A stretch of DNA of 64,000 nucleotides from Lamellibrachia satsuma (Eukaryota; Annelida; Polychaeta; Sabellida; Siboglinidae). Location: positions 9,792,007 to 9,856,006 of the forward strand of contig BSQZ01000004.1 in the NCBI GenBank assembly GCA_033239005.1, written 5' to 3'. Positions within the stretch are counted from its first letter, which is position 1, and the number at the start of each line of letters is the position of its first letter. Of this stretch, positions 36,201 to 40,280 are shown one piece after another. The notes below the pieces were generated by a model that was not told the DNA's origin, did not search any database, and saw nothing but the letters and a program-made list of their open reading frames with translations. The translations under genes were made by a program, and so were the position numbers.

Positions 36201-38355
36201 GCATACTGTGGGTGCCTCACAATTTATCTATATCAGACTATCAGTACACTCACCTGTGTCAGGTCAATCTCCATAGCTAAACTTTCCATCAATTCAATTC
36301 GGTTCAGAATAGACATCACAGATCCTTCCCACATCGCAGGATGGGATTACTTGTCTTGCCTTTCCTGAGCCTGAAATATAATTTGTCAGCTAGGGTTAGT
36401 TGACAGCACTAATTCCATAATTACCATAATAGTTGCAAAACTGTGAACATTACATACTGTCAGTAGTTAATTATTGTTATTTAAATGATTACATTGCACC
36501 AAACAACAAGGTGTTGTGGTGTGCTACAGAGAGGGGTGATTTATACAAGTACGAATATTAATGTAATCATGATTATAGTAATTATTGCAATCACAATTAC
36601 TAATGTAGTCATGATTACAATCATTATTACAATCACGATTACGGTAACATTTAAGAAAATATATATATATATTCACATAATGAATTAAATAAACCCTCAT
36701 GTTATTATTGTCATCAATGTTATTCAACACAAAATCAAACACAATATTAAAATACAGTCACGGTACACTTCATTAGATTAGATACAAAATAAAGAGAAAA
36801 GCCAGCTTGCATTGCCATTGTAGTTCGGACCTCGCCCTCGGGCTAGGTAAAAGAAATATGCAGAAAAAATATGATTATTAAAATGGCAATGATAAGAATT
36901 GAATTACTGACCTGCTAGCTATAGGGCGAATCAATGAGTCGGCACGCAAATCATGCAATGACAGCAGACCAACATCTAGCACCGCTCTGTTTGTGCATAT
37001 CACTACGAAATCATCGTCTTCACCTTCGTACGGTGATGCAAGCACCAACGCGGTCGGGCACATGGTGCTGCATTGCCATAGCCATAGCCTAGCCCTAGCC
37101 TAGGCATGGTAGCTTTCTCGGCGCAGCATGATGACTCAACGTAAAAGTGCGCAGACATCGGGACGCAATTTCCACAGGTTCACCACATCACATTACCTAG
37201 TCAGGAATCGTTGACAGTCAAAGCGCTGTTGTAATTTTTCCTGAATCCAACGTCAACAAAGTCAAAGGCGAAGCCGACCTGGAGTCTGGAGCGTGACTCG
37301 CACACTCGGTGACACTTTACGACTGTCAACGGTTGTTTCCGTGTGGGCTGTCGAACTAGACTCTTCATCTGTGGTTTCCATTTCTCCAAAGATAGACAAC
37401 TATTACAGAAGTTCAGTAAACCACTAATCGCTAGTATCAGATCTGGTATCACAATCGATGCATCCATCTTGTCAACAAGTAAAAAATAGTTCCGGTATTC
37501 CGTTATCGCATATTCTCGTTGGTTAGCGTCTCGTGTGTTCGAGAAGTGTGGCGATTTCCTTTAACTTTTTTATTTGGAACGAACAAAAACGCTATTTTGT
37601 TGACGTGTGTAAACACTTGTATATATAACAGAGACCCATATCTTTTTTTTTGCTCCAGAATGCCTATTTACGAAATAAATCGCAAAAAATCAAAAATTTA
37701 CATTGATTAGATATATGCGACTCAAACCACTCGTTTCGACAGCAAGATGGCGATACGCAGTGATGTATTTTGTCGATTTTTGTCTCGAACAAAATCAGTT
37801 TTTCAGTTTATCTCATATATTAGCAGGTATCTGTCACCATTAATGCATAGTTAGATAATATATATTTAAATATACGGCATAACACAAAATTGCTTCAGTT
37901 CCCCTTTAAGTTGTAACAGCTGAAAATCGTCACATTATGATCTGCACAGACATAACATTGACTTCAAGTAAGAGAATGCAGTGACAAGAATAATTGTACC
38001 TCACTGGGTTGAGAAAGGTTTGCAGAACATGACTGTGTATTCATGAAGTCCTGGGAGTCTTGAGAAAGAGGTAACTGACTACAGCTGTCTGGCAAATTTC
38101 CAGTTGAGTCATATTTGCTTCCAAGTAATTGTCTAAAAAATTAGCAATATGTCTGATTAGACAAGAAATTGTAAAGAACAATACAAAAAATGTACGAAAT
38201 AACAAAATAAACCTGATCAGCAAACAAAACTATGTCATAGACTTAAATTAAATTACATTATACAACGTAAAACATCACAACTTACAAGTAAATGTTTCAA
38301 CTTACCCAGGATTGGTTGAAAATAAATCTTTGATGCTGACTTTATTGGATAACAT
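1422..38355 (-). CDS. IHO1: IHO1 (CCDC36/Mer2-type) meiotic recombination protein, 12 exons, 748 codons plus tail
   Basis: IHO1 sits on meiotic chromosome axes, binds HORMAD1 and recruits REC114-MEI4 so that SPO11 can make double-strand breaks; it is the animal Mer2/Rec15 counterpart. The twelve exons listed separately join at GT-AG sites in compatible phases and sum to 2244 nt, exactly 748 codons without a stop. Matches to human IHO1, from memory, run in order: N-terminal MLSNKVSIKDLF against a start ending NIKEML at the same distance from Met; a Ser/Gln patch (PLSQDSQDF); FYQRYASKGPLF followed by KTRAKERDER against a human KKKRAKDK; and a coiled coil with RDGMKEQMAQMQED against GNMEQAILEM. 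The middle (about residues 115-420) is Gln/Glu-rich coiled coil. The C-terminal half is Ser/Thr/Pro-rich with a basic KKRKRHRK cluster. Human IHO1 is about 594 residues. Introns are loaded with transposons. The end of the gene is unresolved. Confidence 0.82.
2094..2346 (-). CDS. IHO1: IHO1 exon 11
   Basis: Acceptor gtccttag, donor gtatgt. Two bases complete Asp, then 83 codons, exit phase 2. Sequence runs PSERNSQVESV, then FGYHVRNKAYGYEEPKQ, then SVQTTKPFMS. An upstream in-frame Met is intronic. No named domain; phase continuity and the open frame support it. Confidence 0.72.
2638..3305 (-). CDS. IHO1: IHO1 exon 10, long low-complexity C-terminal exon
   Basis: Acceptor tgtattacag, donor gtcaga; 222 codons plus flanking bases. 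It begins YESELVMLKNRYEKEVDEL, the last helical turn, then becomes Ser/Thr/Pro-rich. A basic cluster (KKRKRHRK, then GRRKKPSG) near the end looks like a nuclear localisation signal. As the largest exon it makes this IHO1 longer than the human protein. Confidence 0.78.
3828..3980. mobile_element. Short MITE with imperfect inverted ends at TTAA
   Basis: A segment of about 150 bp begins at TTAA with GGGAGACACCCTACCT and ends with a near inverse of it (AGGTAGGCTGTCTC) followed by TTAA. TTAA target duplications are typical of piggyBac and Kolobok elements. The arms match at about 12 of 13 core positions. It lies in the IHO1 intron between exons 9 and 10. Confidence 0.5.
4376..4495. repeat. Two 29-bp direct repeats with hairpins, then an AT palindrome
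   Basis: Two copies of a unit containing ACCGCT, a 5-base spacer and AGCGGT (or a near copy) lie side by side at about 4378-4432. They are followed by a TA-rich, self-complementary stretch at 4442-4490. Probably a microsatellite-prone MITE remnant. Confidence 0.5.
4925..5073 (-). CDS. IHO1: IHO1 exon 9, end of coiled coil
   Basis: Acceptor aatcatccag, donor gtgaca; 49 codons plus two bases. MESAWQQQEQQVHRV and DLWETEKEKAKYQAE end the helical region. A longer ORF on the same strand in another frame is a shadow. Confidence 0.75.
5074..7385. other. IHO1 intron 8 (right of exon 9), low-information sequence
   Basis: No gene recognised. The minus ORF at 6642-6013 is long by chance and has no domain. 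The area at 6140-6880 repeats phrases like GTCCGTTA and GTCCACTATGGGCA in both orientations, suggesting an old DNA transposon, but I cannot fix its ends. Confidence 0.4.
7386..8840 (+). mobile_element. CR1-like LINE fragment: endonuclease and start of RT, broken
   Basis: Starts at the ORF1/ORF2 junction and matches the long LINE at 44900 onward. It contains the apurinic-type endonuclease N-terminus (CMCLNARSIVNKKNEL; ITGITESWANPD; the GDFNHGHI motif at about 7888) and the linker and RT N-terminus (DNKSPGVDGIPPKLLKE). Frameshifts lie near 7640-7690 and 8100-8310. It stops abruptly inside the RT at about 8840, where unrelated sequence shared with 17087 begins. The RT palm is missing, so it is dead. 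Confidence 0.85.
8841..9425 (+). repeat. Segment X1 joined to a LINE 3' end, also present at 17087
   Basis: Begins aataccatataatagactac and ends at the LINE junction near gaagtgcatatgcatac. The same segment, shorter by about 300 bp in its middle, precedes another LINE 3' end at 17087-17365 with the same left start and the same right junction. No coding capacity. The two copies share a recombined structure and are not independent truncations. Confidence 0.75.
9426..10150 (+). mobile_element. CR1-like LINE 3' end (RT C-terminus and tail)
   Basis: Contains the RT C-terminal region (RPHLEYCIQAW, RIQRRATKMIPELR, RDGLTTLETRRLR-like) and the 3' tail where GATGGCAATCTTGTTAAA repeats, identical in type to the tail of the long LINE at 47842. 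A deletion near 9480-9560 and frame breaks make it non-functional. It follows segment X1 directly. Confidence 0.82.
10151..10914. repeat. Intron sequence with an interspersed repeat shared with 36.6 kb
   Basis: At 10640-10830 there is an imperfect GATTA/CATGATTAC-rich palindromic stretch, then a block (tgttattattgtcaccaatgttattcaa...) found again at 36690-36765 with small changes. No gene seen. Confidence 0.5.
10915..11075. mobile_element. Left inverted arm of a candidate DNA transposon
   Basis: CTGGGAACCGTTTCACTAAG then GAGCTCATAAGG at 10914-10945 is nearly the reverse complement of 15444-15478 (GAGCTCATAAGAATG then GTTAGTGAAACGATACCCTG). The interior repeats the GTTTCACTAA and CATAAG words. 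Either a 4.5-kb element with nested arrays or two MITE ends in opposite orientation. Confidence 0.4.
11076..12189. other. IHO1 intron 8 (between exons 9 and 8), no gene seen
   Basis: A hairpin at about 11484-11530 pairs CAGGTCCTGT with ACAGGACCTG. The plus ORF at 11882-12097 has no splice context or recognisable domain. Confidence 0.35.
12205..14520 (+). repeat. A-family terminal-repeat array, A0-A1-B1-C1-A2-B2-A3
   Basis: A non-coding element whose about 270-bp terminal repeat (A: 12303-12600, 13371-13640, 14263-14520, plus a partial copy at 12205-12302) alternates with a 600-750-bp internal part (B, with optional C). A contains a TATA-like TATATAAG, then AATAAA, then a conserved GGACTTGTGTTG...TTTTGCATAAATG end, as an LTR with U3, R and U5 would. 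A1 alone carries the extra 5' hairpin GGTCAC-AGAGG-GTGACC. No ORF of note. I interpret it as a TRIM-like or Penelope-derived non-autonomous element tandemly multiplied. Confidence 0.75.
12583..12640 (+). repeat. Paired palindromes at the A/B boundary
   Basis: GCATAAAT-GA-ATTTATG lies exactly where the terminal repeat meets the internal part, followed closely by a second hairpin GCATAAA...TTTATGCG. The same pair occurs at 13630-13680 and 23560-23610, and the first palindrome also occurs in the D family. Confidence 0.7.
14521..15478. other. Intron with the right inverted arm of the 10.9-kb candidate transposon
   Basis: 15280-15478 mirrors 10914-11070 (see that entry). The rest is unassigned; the ORF at 14759-15100 shows no domain. 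Confidence 0.35.
15640..15762 (-). CDS. IHO1: IHO1 exon 8, coiled coil, 5' splice boundary uncertain
   Basis: Donor gtataa follows ELYHFVQQQ; the frame is phase 0 throughout. The preferred acceptor is ctgttgtag at 15763, giving 41 codons from MTCKAGASEQ. An alternative acceptor gtgagcag would shorten the exon to 15640-15732. The acceptor region is repeated about three times in tandem (to about 15850), so the boundary is ambiguous. The helix EMEQKQIKQLQEMQTK is clearly in frame with its neighbours. Confidence 0.68.
15763..15855. repeat. Tandem 50-bp repeats over the IHO1 exon 8 acceptor
   Basis: About three diverged copies of a roughly 50-bp unit containing GCTCACTGGCTCCA and CTACAACAGTTTG, immediately upstream of exon 8 on the minus strand. 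Each copy carries a candidate acceptor (tgttgtag or similar) in a different frame. Confidence 0.65.
15935..16891 (+). mobile_element. E element: 310-bp direct repeats around a 330-bp core
   Basis: GGTGGTTTCTGGGCCCCAC... to ...CAGTGAGTAAAAT occurs at about 15936-16244 and again at 16578-16891, nearly identical. Possible flanking duplication ATATTTAT lies just outside both ends. The core (16245-16577) is GC-richer, ends in a pyrimidine-rich CCCACCCTCCTTCCCC and codes for nothing recognisable. It fits a small non-autonomous LTR (TRIM) element. Confidence 0.6.
17087..17370 (+). repeat. Segment X2, second copy of the LINE-joined segment
   Basis: Same left start as X1 (ataccatataatagactac) and same junction to the LINE 3' part. 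It lacks about 300 bp that X1 has after GCAATGTGGGGGCCA. Confidence 0.75.
17371..18135 (+). mobile_element. CR1-like LINE 3' end, copy with mostly intact RT C-terminus
   Basis: An open frame to 17927 carries KDLGVTLSADMKVSEQCG, RPHLEYCIQAWRPYRKK and RIQRRATKMIPELR, matching residues of the long LINE at 47150-47620. The tail ends GGCAATCTTGTTAAATCTTG. The frame breaks at SHRG. It is 5' truncated at the shared X junction. Confidence 0.83.
18136..18849. other. IHO1 intron between exons 8 and 7, nothing recognised
   Basis: AT-rich, no repeats I can place and no convincing ORF. Confidence 0.4.
18850..18985 (-). CDS. IHO1: IHO1 exon 7, Gln-rich coiled coil
   Basis: Acceptor atgtgacag, donor gtagtc. 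One base completes Lys, then 45 codons, MGEELHNYSEQQ through RLLLQQQ, exit phase 0. The amphipathic Gln/Glu/Met-rich helix continues from exon 6. Confidence 0.76.
19466..19740 (-). CDS. IHO1: IHO1 exon 6, long coiled coil
   Basis: Acceptor ctgtgcag, 91 codons plus two bases, donor gtaggt. Begins KTMHVAELEKQLDHLRQ and ends VVKEIKK. It is rich in Gln, His and Glu and strongly helical. The apparent start Met upstream of the acceptor belongs to intron sequence. Confidence 0.78.
20178..20243. repeat. Alternating purine-pyrimidine (CG/CA) microsatellite
   Basis: A CG run followed by CACG, CATG and CACA alternation, about 65 bp and potentially Z-forming. Apparent ORFs through it are artefacts of the repeat. 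Confidence 0.9.
20264..21795 (+). mobile_element. Penelope-like element, reverse transcriptase, decayed
   Basis: N-terminal region at 20280-20591 (KKAKKDLIRERIRLINKSGG), then LSKGLNFTVTAKLP near 20660, a DKGKAAVVMD block near 20770, CTPKIHKPDNPLRPIVD at about 21078 and the catalytic RYVDDVVE at about 21588, in Penelope order. Frameshifts and stops lie at 20590, 20755-20990 and 21380-21480. A 94-bp direct duplication spans 20839-21020. The GIY-YIG endonuclease expected downstream is absent, because the element is cut at about 21795 and joined to a LINE fragment. Confidence 0.85.
21796..22655 (+). mobile_element. CR1-like LINE remnant with internal deletion (ORF1 joined to 3' end)
   Basis: HVGTNNVE and the following LSGILPVMG block at 21885-22020 are the SGNH hydrolase part of LINE ORF1; MRDGLHLSGKG lies near 22143. 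At about 22260-22300 the sequence jumps to the RT C-terminus and the 3' tail (GGCAGTCTTGTTAAATC at 22629). Almost all of ORF2 is missing. Confidence 0.75.
22656..23005. other. IHO1 intron between exons 6 and 5, nothing recognised
   Basis: No ORF or repeat that I can support. Confidence 0.35.
23006..23109 (-). CDS. IHO1: IHO1 exon 5, coiled coil
   Basis: Acceptor tgtttag, donor gtaagt. Two bases complete Ile, then 34 codons beginning QTGLSRHSEAMIKAL and ending QMQEDLAA, exit phase 0. This is one of the best-conserved blocks against human IHO1 (IQ-start, then an EQ..-M pattern near its end). The A-family array begins about 80 bp to its right. Confidence 0.8.
23190..23238 (+). promoter_or_regulatory. 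Nested stem structure at the 5' end of A4
   Basis: Outer stem GGTGGGGGTC (23190-23199) pairs perfectly with GACCCCCACC (23229-23238). It encloses the inner hairpin GGTCAC-AGAGG-GTGACC (23200-23216) and the single-stranded TAGTGGCGGAGT. The D family has the same layout with a different outer helix. I found no hammerhead core, and its function is unknown. Confidence 0.6.
23190..24681 (+). repeat. A-family array, second locus: A4, 58-bp duplicate, B, C, A5, 58-bp duplicate
   Basis: A4 (23190-23489) starts with the full 5' structure; A5 (24355-24623) lacks it. Between them lie internal parts B (23581-24200) and C (24200-24354), matching the 12-14 kb array. A 58-bp stretch starting CTTTTTTGGTGTG follows both A4 (23490-23547) and A5 (24624-24681). 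No coding capacity. Confidence 0.75.
24970..25341. repeat. Long foldback hairpin (arms about 180 bp)
   Basis: At the centre TTCTATGCCTAGCT (25141-25154), loop TCACAG, AGCTAGGCATAGAA (25161-25174) pair perfectly. Further out the arms stay imperfectly complementary: ACGTGGTCA, TTTACTTTCTGACC and CTACTCC blocks recur inverted to about 24973 and 25338. Probably a foldback or hairpin MITE in the intron between exons 5 and 4. Confidence 0.75.
25342..26035. other. IHO1 intron, AT-rich, nothing recognised
   Basis: Runs of ATTAAT and TAATTATAAT, no gene seen. Confidence 0.4.
26036..26172 (-). CDS. IHO1: IHO1 exon 4, start of coiled coil
   Basis: Acceptor cttatcag, donor A|gtatgt. The first base completes Arg, then 45 codons (DLLNSVMLTV onward, ending QLAQHLQQ), exit phase 1. 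The heptad-like spacing of hydrophobic residues and its position match the start of the IHO1 coiled coil. Confidence 0.77.
26317..26471 (-). CDS. IHO1: IHO1 exon 3
   Basis: Acceptor tgttgcag, phase-0 start SPGRRFYQRY, donor AG|gtagtc; 51 codons plus two bases. FYQRYASKGPLF and the basic run ending KTRAKERDER match a known IHO1 block that precedes the coiled coil. The intron between exons 2 and 3 is 11.5 kb and contains the D-family array, the hAT-type MITE and the MULE remnant. Confidence 0.8.
26472..29189. other. Left part of the long IHO1 intron 2
   Basis: No coding region established. Contains the tRNA-like sequence at 27191, tandem palindromes GCAACTAGTTGC at about 27360-27400, and a GC-richer patch at 27880-28180. 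That patch could be a small alternative exon or a promoter (minus ORF 28055-27870; a plus donor CCAG|gttagt at 28175), but nothing there is recognisable. Confidence 0.35.
27191..27263 (-). mobile_element. tRNA-like sequence, probably a SINE head
   Basis: On the minus strand there is a perfect B-box GGTTCGAGTCC (27211-27201), a possible anticodon arm with loop CTGTCAG (GTC, Asp-like) and a weak A-box. The acceptor stem does not close cleanly, and unrelated sequence follows with no terminator, so this is more likely a tRNA-derived SINE or pseudogene than a working tRNA. Confidence 0.5.
29190..29925. mobile_element. MULE-type remnant with FLYWCH-associated domain and inverted ends
   Basis: Ends are imperfect inverted copies of about 36 bp: CATTTGCCCC...GGACATTTGCCCCTTT at 29190-29225 and AAAGGGGCAGATGTCC...AGCAAATA at 29886-29923. 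Inside, plus-strand codons 29542-29660 read NHDGDMAQIEAA, then EDLKTKAANTRGTPNQLISD. This resembles the stretch after the FLYWCH zinc finger in MULE-like transposases. Stops flank it; no transposase core remains. Confidence 0.5.
29926..30765. other. Intron sequence with an AATTCC-rich stretch
   Basis: At 30490-30600 runs of CAATTCCAATTCC resemble the ends of the hAT-type MITE at 34489, so this may be a decayed copy. Nothing coding. Confidence 0.4.
30766..32480 (-). repeat. D-family terminal-repeat array (D1, D2, D3)
   Basis: Three tandem units on the minus strand: repeats at 30766-31089, 31572-31680 (deleted) and 32118-32478, with internal parts at 31090-31571 and 31681-32117. The terminal repeat ends GGACTTGTGTTGGTTAT.GCATAAA and carries AATAAA, as in the A family. 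Internal parts are nearly identical between units. D2 has lost most of its repeat through a deletion at GAAG microhomology. The repeated ORFs here are not credible proteins. Only D3, the outermost unit, has the nested 5' stem. Confidence 0.75.
32194..32366 (-). repeat. Three strong hairpins inside the D3 terminal repeat
   Basis: AAGTGG.CTGC pairs with GCAG.CCACTT (32194-32221). AGGAATGTGGGCTC (32238-32251) pairs perfectly over 14 bp with GAGCCCACATTCCT (32311-32324). CATGACGA (32330-32337) pairs perfectly with TCGTCATG (32359-32366). The transcript would be highly folded. Confidence 0.75.
32660..33200 (-). mobile_element. DIRS-like retrotransposon gag C-terminus, partial
   Basis: The minus frame from about 33185 reads YIQTVRSLYEKGADWRSYDE, AFRSLRQANNWGWESV and then a Cys/His cluster CNAATCCYTHTCRRCGGPH. 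The aromatic WRSYDEAFR motif followed by a CCCH-like finger and CGGPH is, from memory, typical of gag-like proteins of tyrosine-recombinase (DIRS) retroelements. No recombinase or RT follows, because the fragment runs into the D3 5' end. Confidence 0.5.
33192..33240. repeat. (TA)n microsatellite
   Basis: About 48 bp of perfect TA dinucleotide; the 'Ile-Tyr' ORF across it is an artefact. Confidence 0.95.
33241..34360. other. Intron sequence with a weak plus-strand coding-like patch
   Basis: At 33798-34340 a frame starting after tttttcag (MKDSPLVRTSTGTSFE) runs open to 33986 and then breaks repeatedly. Downstream pieces (CHTPNSHK; LAKVFRILGYLSGKC) look like a decayed transposon-encoded protein. 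No family assigned. Confidence 0.3.
34361..35790. repeat. 44-bp minisatellite split by a MITE
   Basis: Units of the form GGTGTACATTTACTGTC followed by AGAACAAGTAGTGTATTGG recur at 34361-34488 and 35433-35775. The hAT-type MITE inserted within one unit. Confidence 0.75.
34489..35424. mobile_element. hAT-type MITE with 8-bp target duplication
   Basis: Perfect 19-bp inverted ends CAGGGCTGGGGTCAATTCC, a 936-bp body and exact 8-bp duplication GTATTGAT at 34481-34488 and 35425-35432. CAGGG ends and an 8-bp duplication are hAT hallmarks. The subterminal regions are rich in CAATTCC repeats. No transposase, so non-autonomous. Confidence 0.88.
35791..36911. repeat. Intron with a GATTA/AATC-rich palindromic stretch
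   Basis: 36555-36650 alternates CATGATTACA and ATTACAATCA, and 36680-36770 matches 10715-10830. Interspersed repeat; no gene. Confidence 0.5.
36912..37063 (-). CDS. Candidate first exon of a nested gene (unrecognised)
   Basis: Minus-strand ATG at 37063, 50 codons beginning MCPTALVLASPYEGEDDDF and continuing RADSLIRPIASR to a good donor AG|gtcagt. The area is CpG-rich against an AT-rich intron, as a promoter would be. I cannot connect a second exon or name the protein. A second minus ORF at 37467-37201 (MDASIVIPDLILAISGLLNF) begins with a hydrophobic segment and could be the same or another transcript. Confidence 0.25.
38000..38132 (-). CDS. IHO1: IHO1 exon 2
   Basis: Acceptor ttttttag, donor gtacaa. 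One base completes the split Gly codon, then 44 codons run to phase 0. The Ser/Gln-rich patch PLSQDSQDF followed by SANLSQPSE resembles the conserved Ser-rich N-terminal stretch of IHO1. The only long ORF visible here on the minus strand is in another frame and is a shadow. Confidence 0.75.
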
Positions 38356-38364
38356 GCTTGCAAC
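38306..38364 (-). CDS. IHO1: IHO1 exon 1 (first coding exon)
   Basis: On the minus strand an acceptor ctatag precedes this exon and a consensus donor gtaagt follows. ATG is at 38355-38353. The first 16 codons (MLSNKVSIKDLFSTNP) plus two bases align with the human N-terminus without a gap, so I take this ATG as the start. The acceptor just upstream implies a separate 5' untranslated exon nearer the 38.4-48 kb intergenic region. Exit phase 2 joins the next exon as GG|A, giving Gly. Confidence 0.78.
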
Positions 38365-39387
38365 CTATAGACAGAACACATATATTTTTTTGTATTTTAA
38401 CATACAAACTAGATGAGCAATGAATTGTGGCATAAATTGTGACACTGGCTCACCAAATGATGATGTCACAGTCAACTAAGCAAGACTATTCTGTGAAAGG
38501 ACAACTGACATCGCTTGCTTTGACCAATGGCATGATTACAGCTTTCACAGTTAGTTCAGTAGAAATTGACAATGACCCAGACTTTTACATTAAAAAGCCA
38601 ATTTTTGTTTTAAGATGACTGTGTAAGTGCCCAGAGTTCTCACAAAAATGCAACCAAATACAACCCCGGGAACCTTGATTTTTACTCCAATCCTTTGTTT
38701 CGGGTATTTTCGGAATTTTGTGGTTTATATCCGATTTATATTTGCATAATTTCATATTTGTAACTATTTCACTTATTGGTAAATATGTTTGCTATGATAT
38801 GTATAATGGCGCACTGTGGTAAAAATGAATCATGGAGTTTAATTAGTGTCACATTAATTATCACTCAATAAACACTAGCCCACCATAGCCCTGCAGTCGT
38901 TATGTGTATTCACTGTATGTAGGCACGTCAAACAAATCCGCATATTGCCATTTCGTATCTGCACAATTGTTAAGTAGGTCACTTTTAATGTAATTTTTAC
39001 CATTTAAAACGATAGAAATTGCCATCATGTATATATTATTTAAAAGCTAAGAATTAGAATTACTAGAATTACTTGAGTAGTTTTTACACACAATCACTCT
39101 GAAAGAGACAGAAAAAATTTTCTGTAAACACGCTTTGCTGCTGCCATGTTTATGCTAACGGGGCACATCACATTTTGACATCGTTAAGCATGTAAACGTG
39201 AGCGGATTTAAACAAGATTTGCATGTGAGATAGATGAAATTCTAGCAAGTATTCCAATATGTTTTATTTAATTCTAGCTGTATAATAACATAAAATTTGG
39301 TGATATCTGACCAATTGTAGATCATGGAAAAATACAATTGGTAAGAATTGGAAATATGACAACATTGTTCTGCTATATTGTAATGAC

Positions 39388-39433
<46 letters not shown>

Positions 39434-40280
39434 AGCGCATTTTAGCGCTAGCAATTTTAAAATGACCTAGCACTCACGGGCATATTTACCCTGTATTATC
39501 AGTCACCTGGAAGCGATTTCTAAAATACCTTTTGTTATGTGCTCCTTGTCCTTTAGTGTGGAATACACTTTACATAGACTGCCTTTTGCAACGCTTAATG
39601 TGGTCAACAACAATATTATTTTATTTCTTTGACAGCATTTCATAAAAAATAAGTTAAAAAAAATAATTGTGCTGTAAAGTCAGGCATGTGCACTTTCAAA
39701 TTTAAATAAAAAGAAATACAGTACTTTAGGAAAAGGCTCAAGTAGCAATGACAGGCAACAACAATTTGTATTTAGCCTTACAATCACGTACAAATGTACT
39801 TAACTCCAAAACTTTTTATCCCTGTTGGTAGTTGTAACGCGTATGTTATGTGCTTTGCTTTGTAGATAGTTTCACAACGCAGCCACCACAGCCAACATAC
39901 AACTACACACTTGGGTTATCACACCTCACATATGTACCACAACCAAAATACGTTGGTGCAGACATTTCAAATTTGTGTATTTCATATATATTTCACTTAT
40001 ACAGTAGATAAATGTTCGATGTTCAAGTTGATCATTTATAAGTGTCACGAATATCACCAATGGAATGGTGTTAGAAAATCACCAATGGAATGGTGTTAGA
40101 AAAACTCAGGTTAGAAGGTGAATTAGAAACAGTGGCTTGGCTTGAAAGTCAGCTATACCAGGCTGGAGTAACAAGGCTGGAGAAACAAGCCCAATGAGAA
40201 GAGCATTTTAATTTCGACTGCAGCAATGCCAGAACAGGTTAAAATCATAAACAAAAACCACAGTAATTAATAAAGTGCTC
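38365..40280. other. Upstream region of IHO1
   Basis: Should contain the IHO1 5' untranslated exon or part of its promoter, but nothing stands out. (GT)n lies at 39390-39430. The lone-repeat area at 40046-40100 holds two copies of ATCACCAATGGAATGGTGTT. Confidence 0.4.
39390..39431. repeat. (GT)n microsatellite
   Basis: About 42 bp of GT dinucleotide. Confidence 0.95.
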
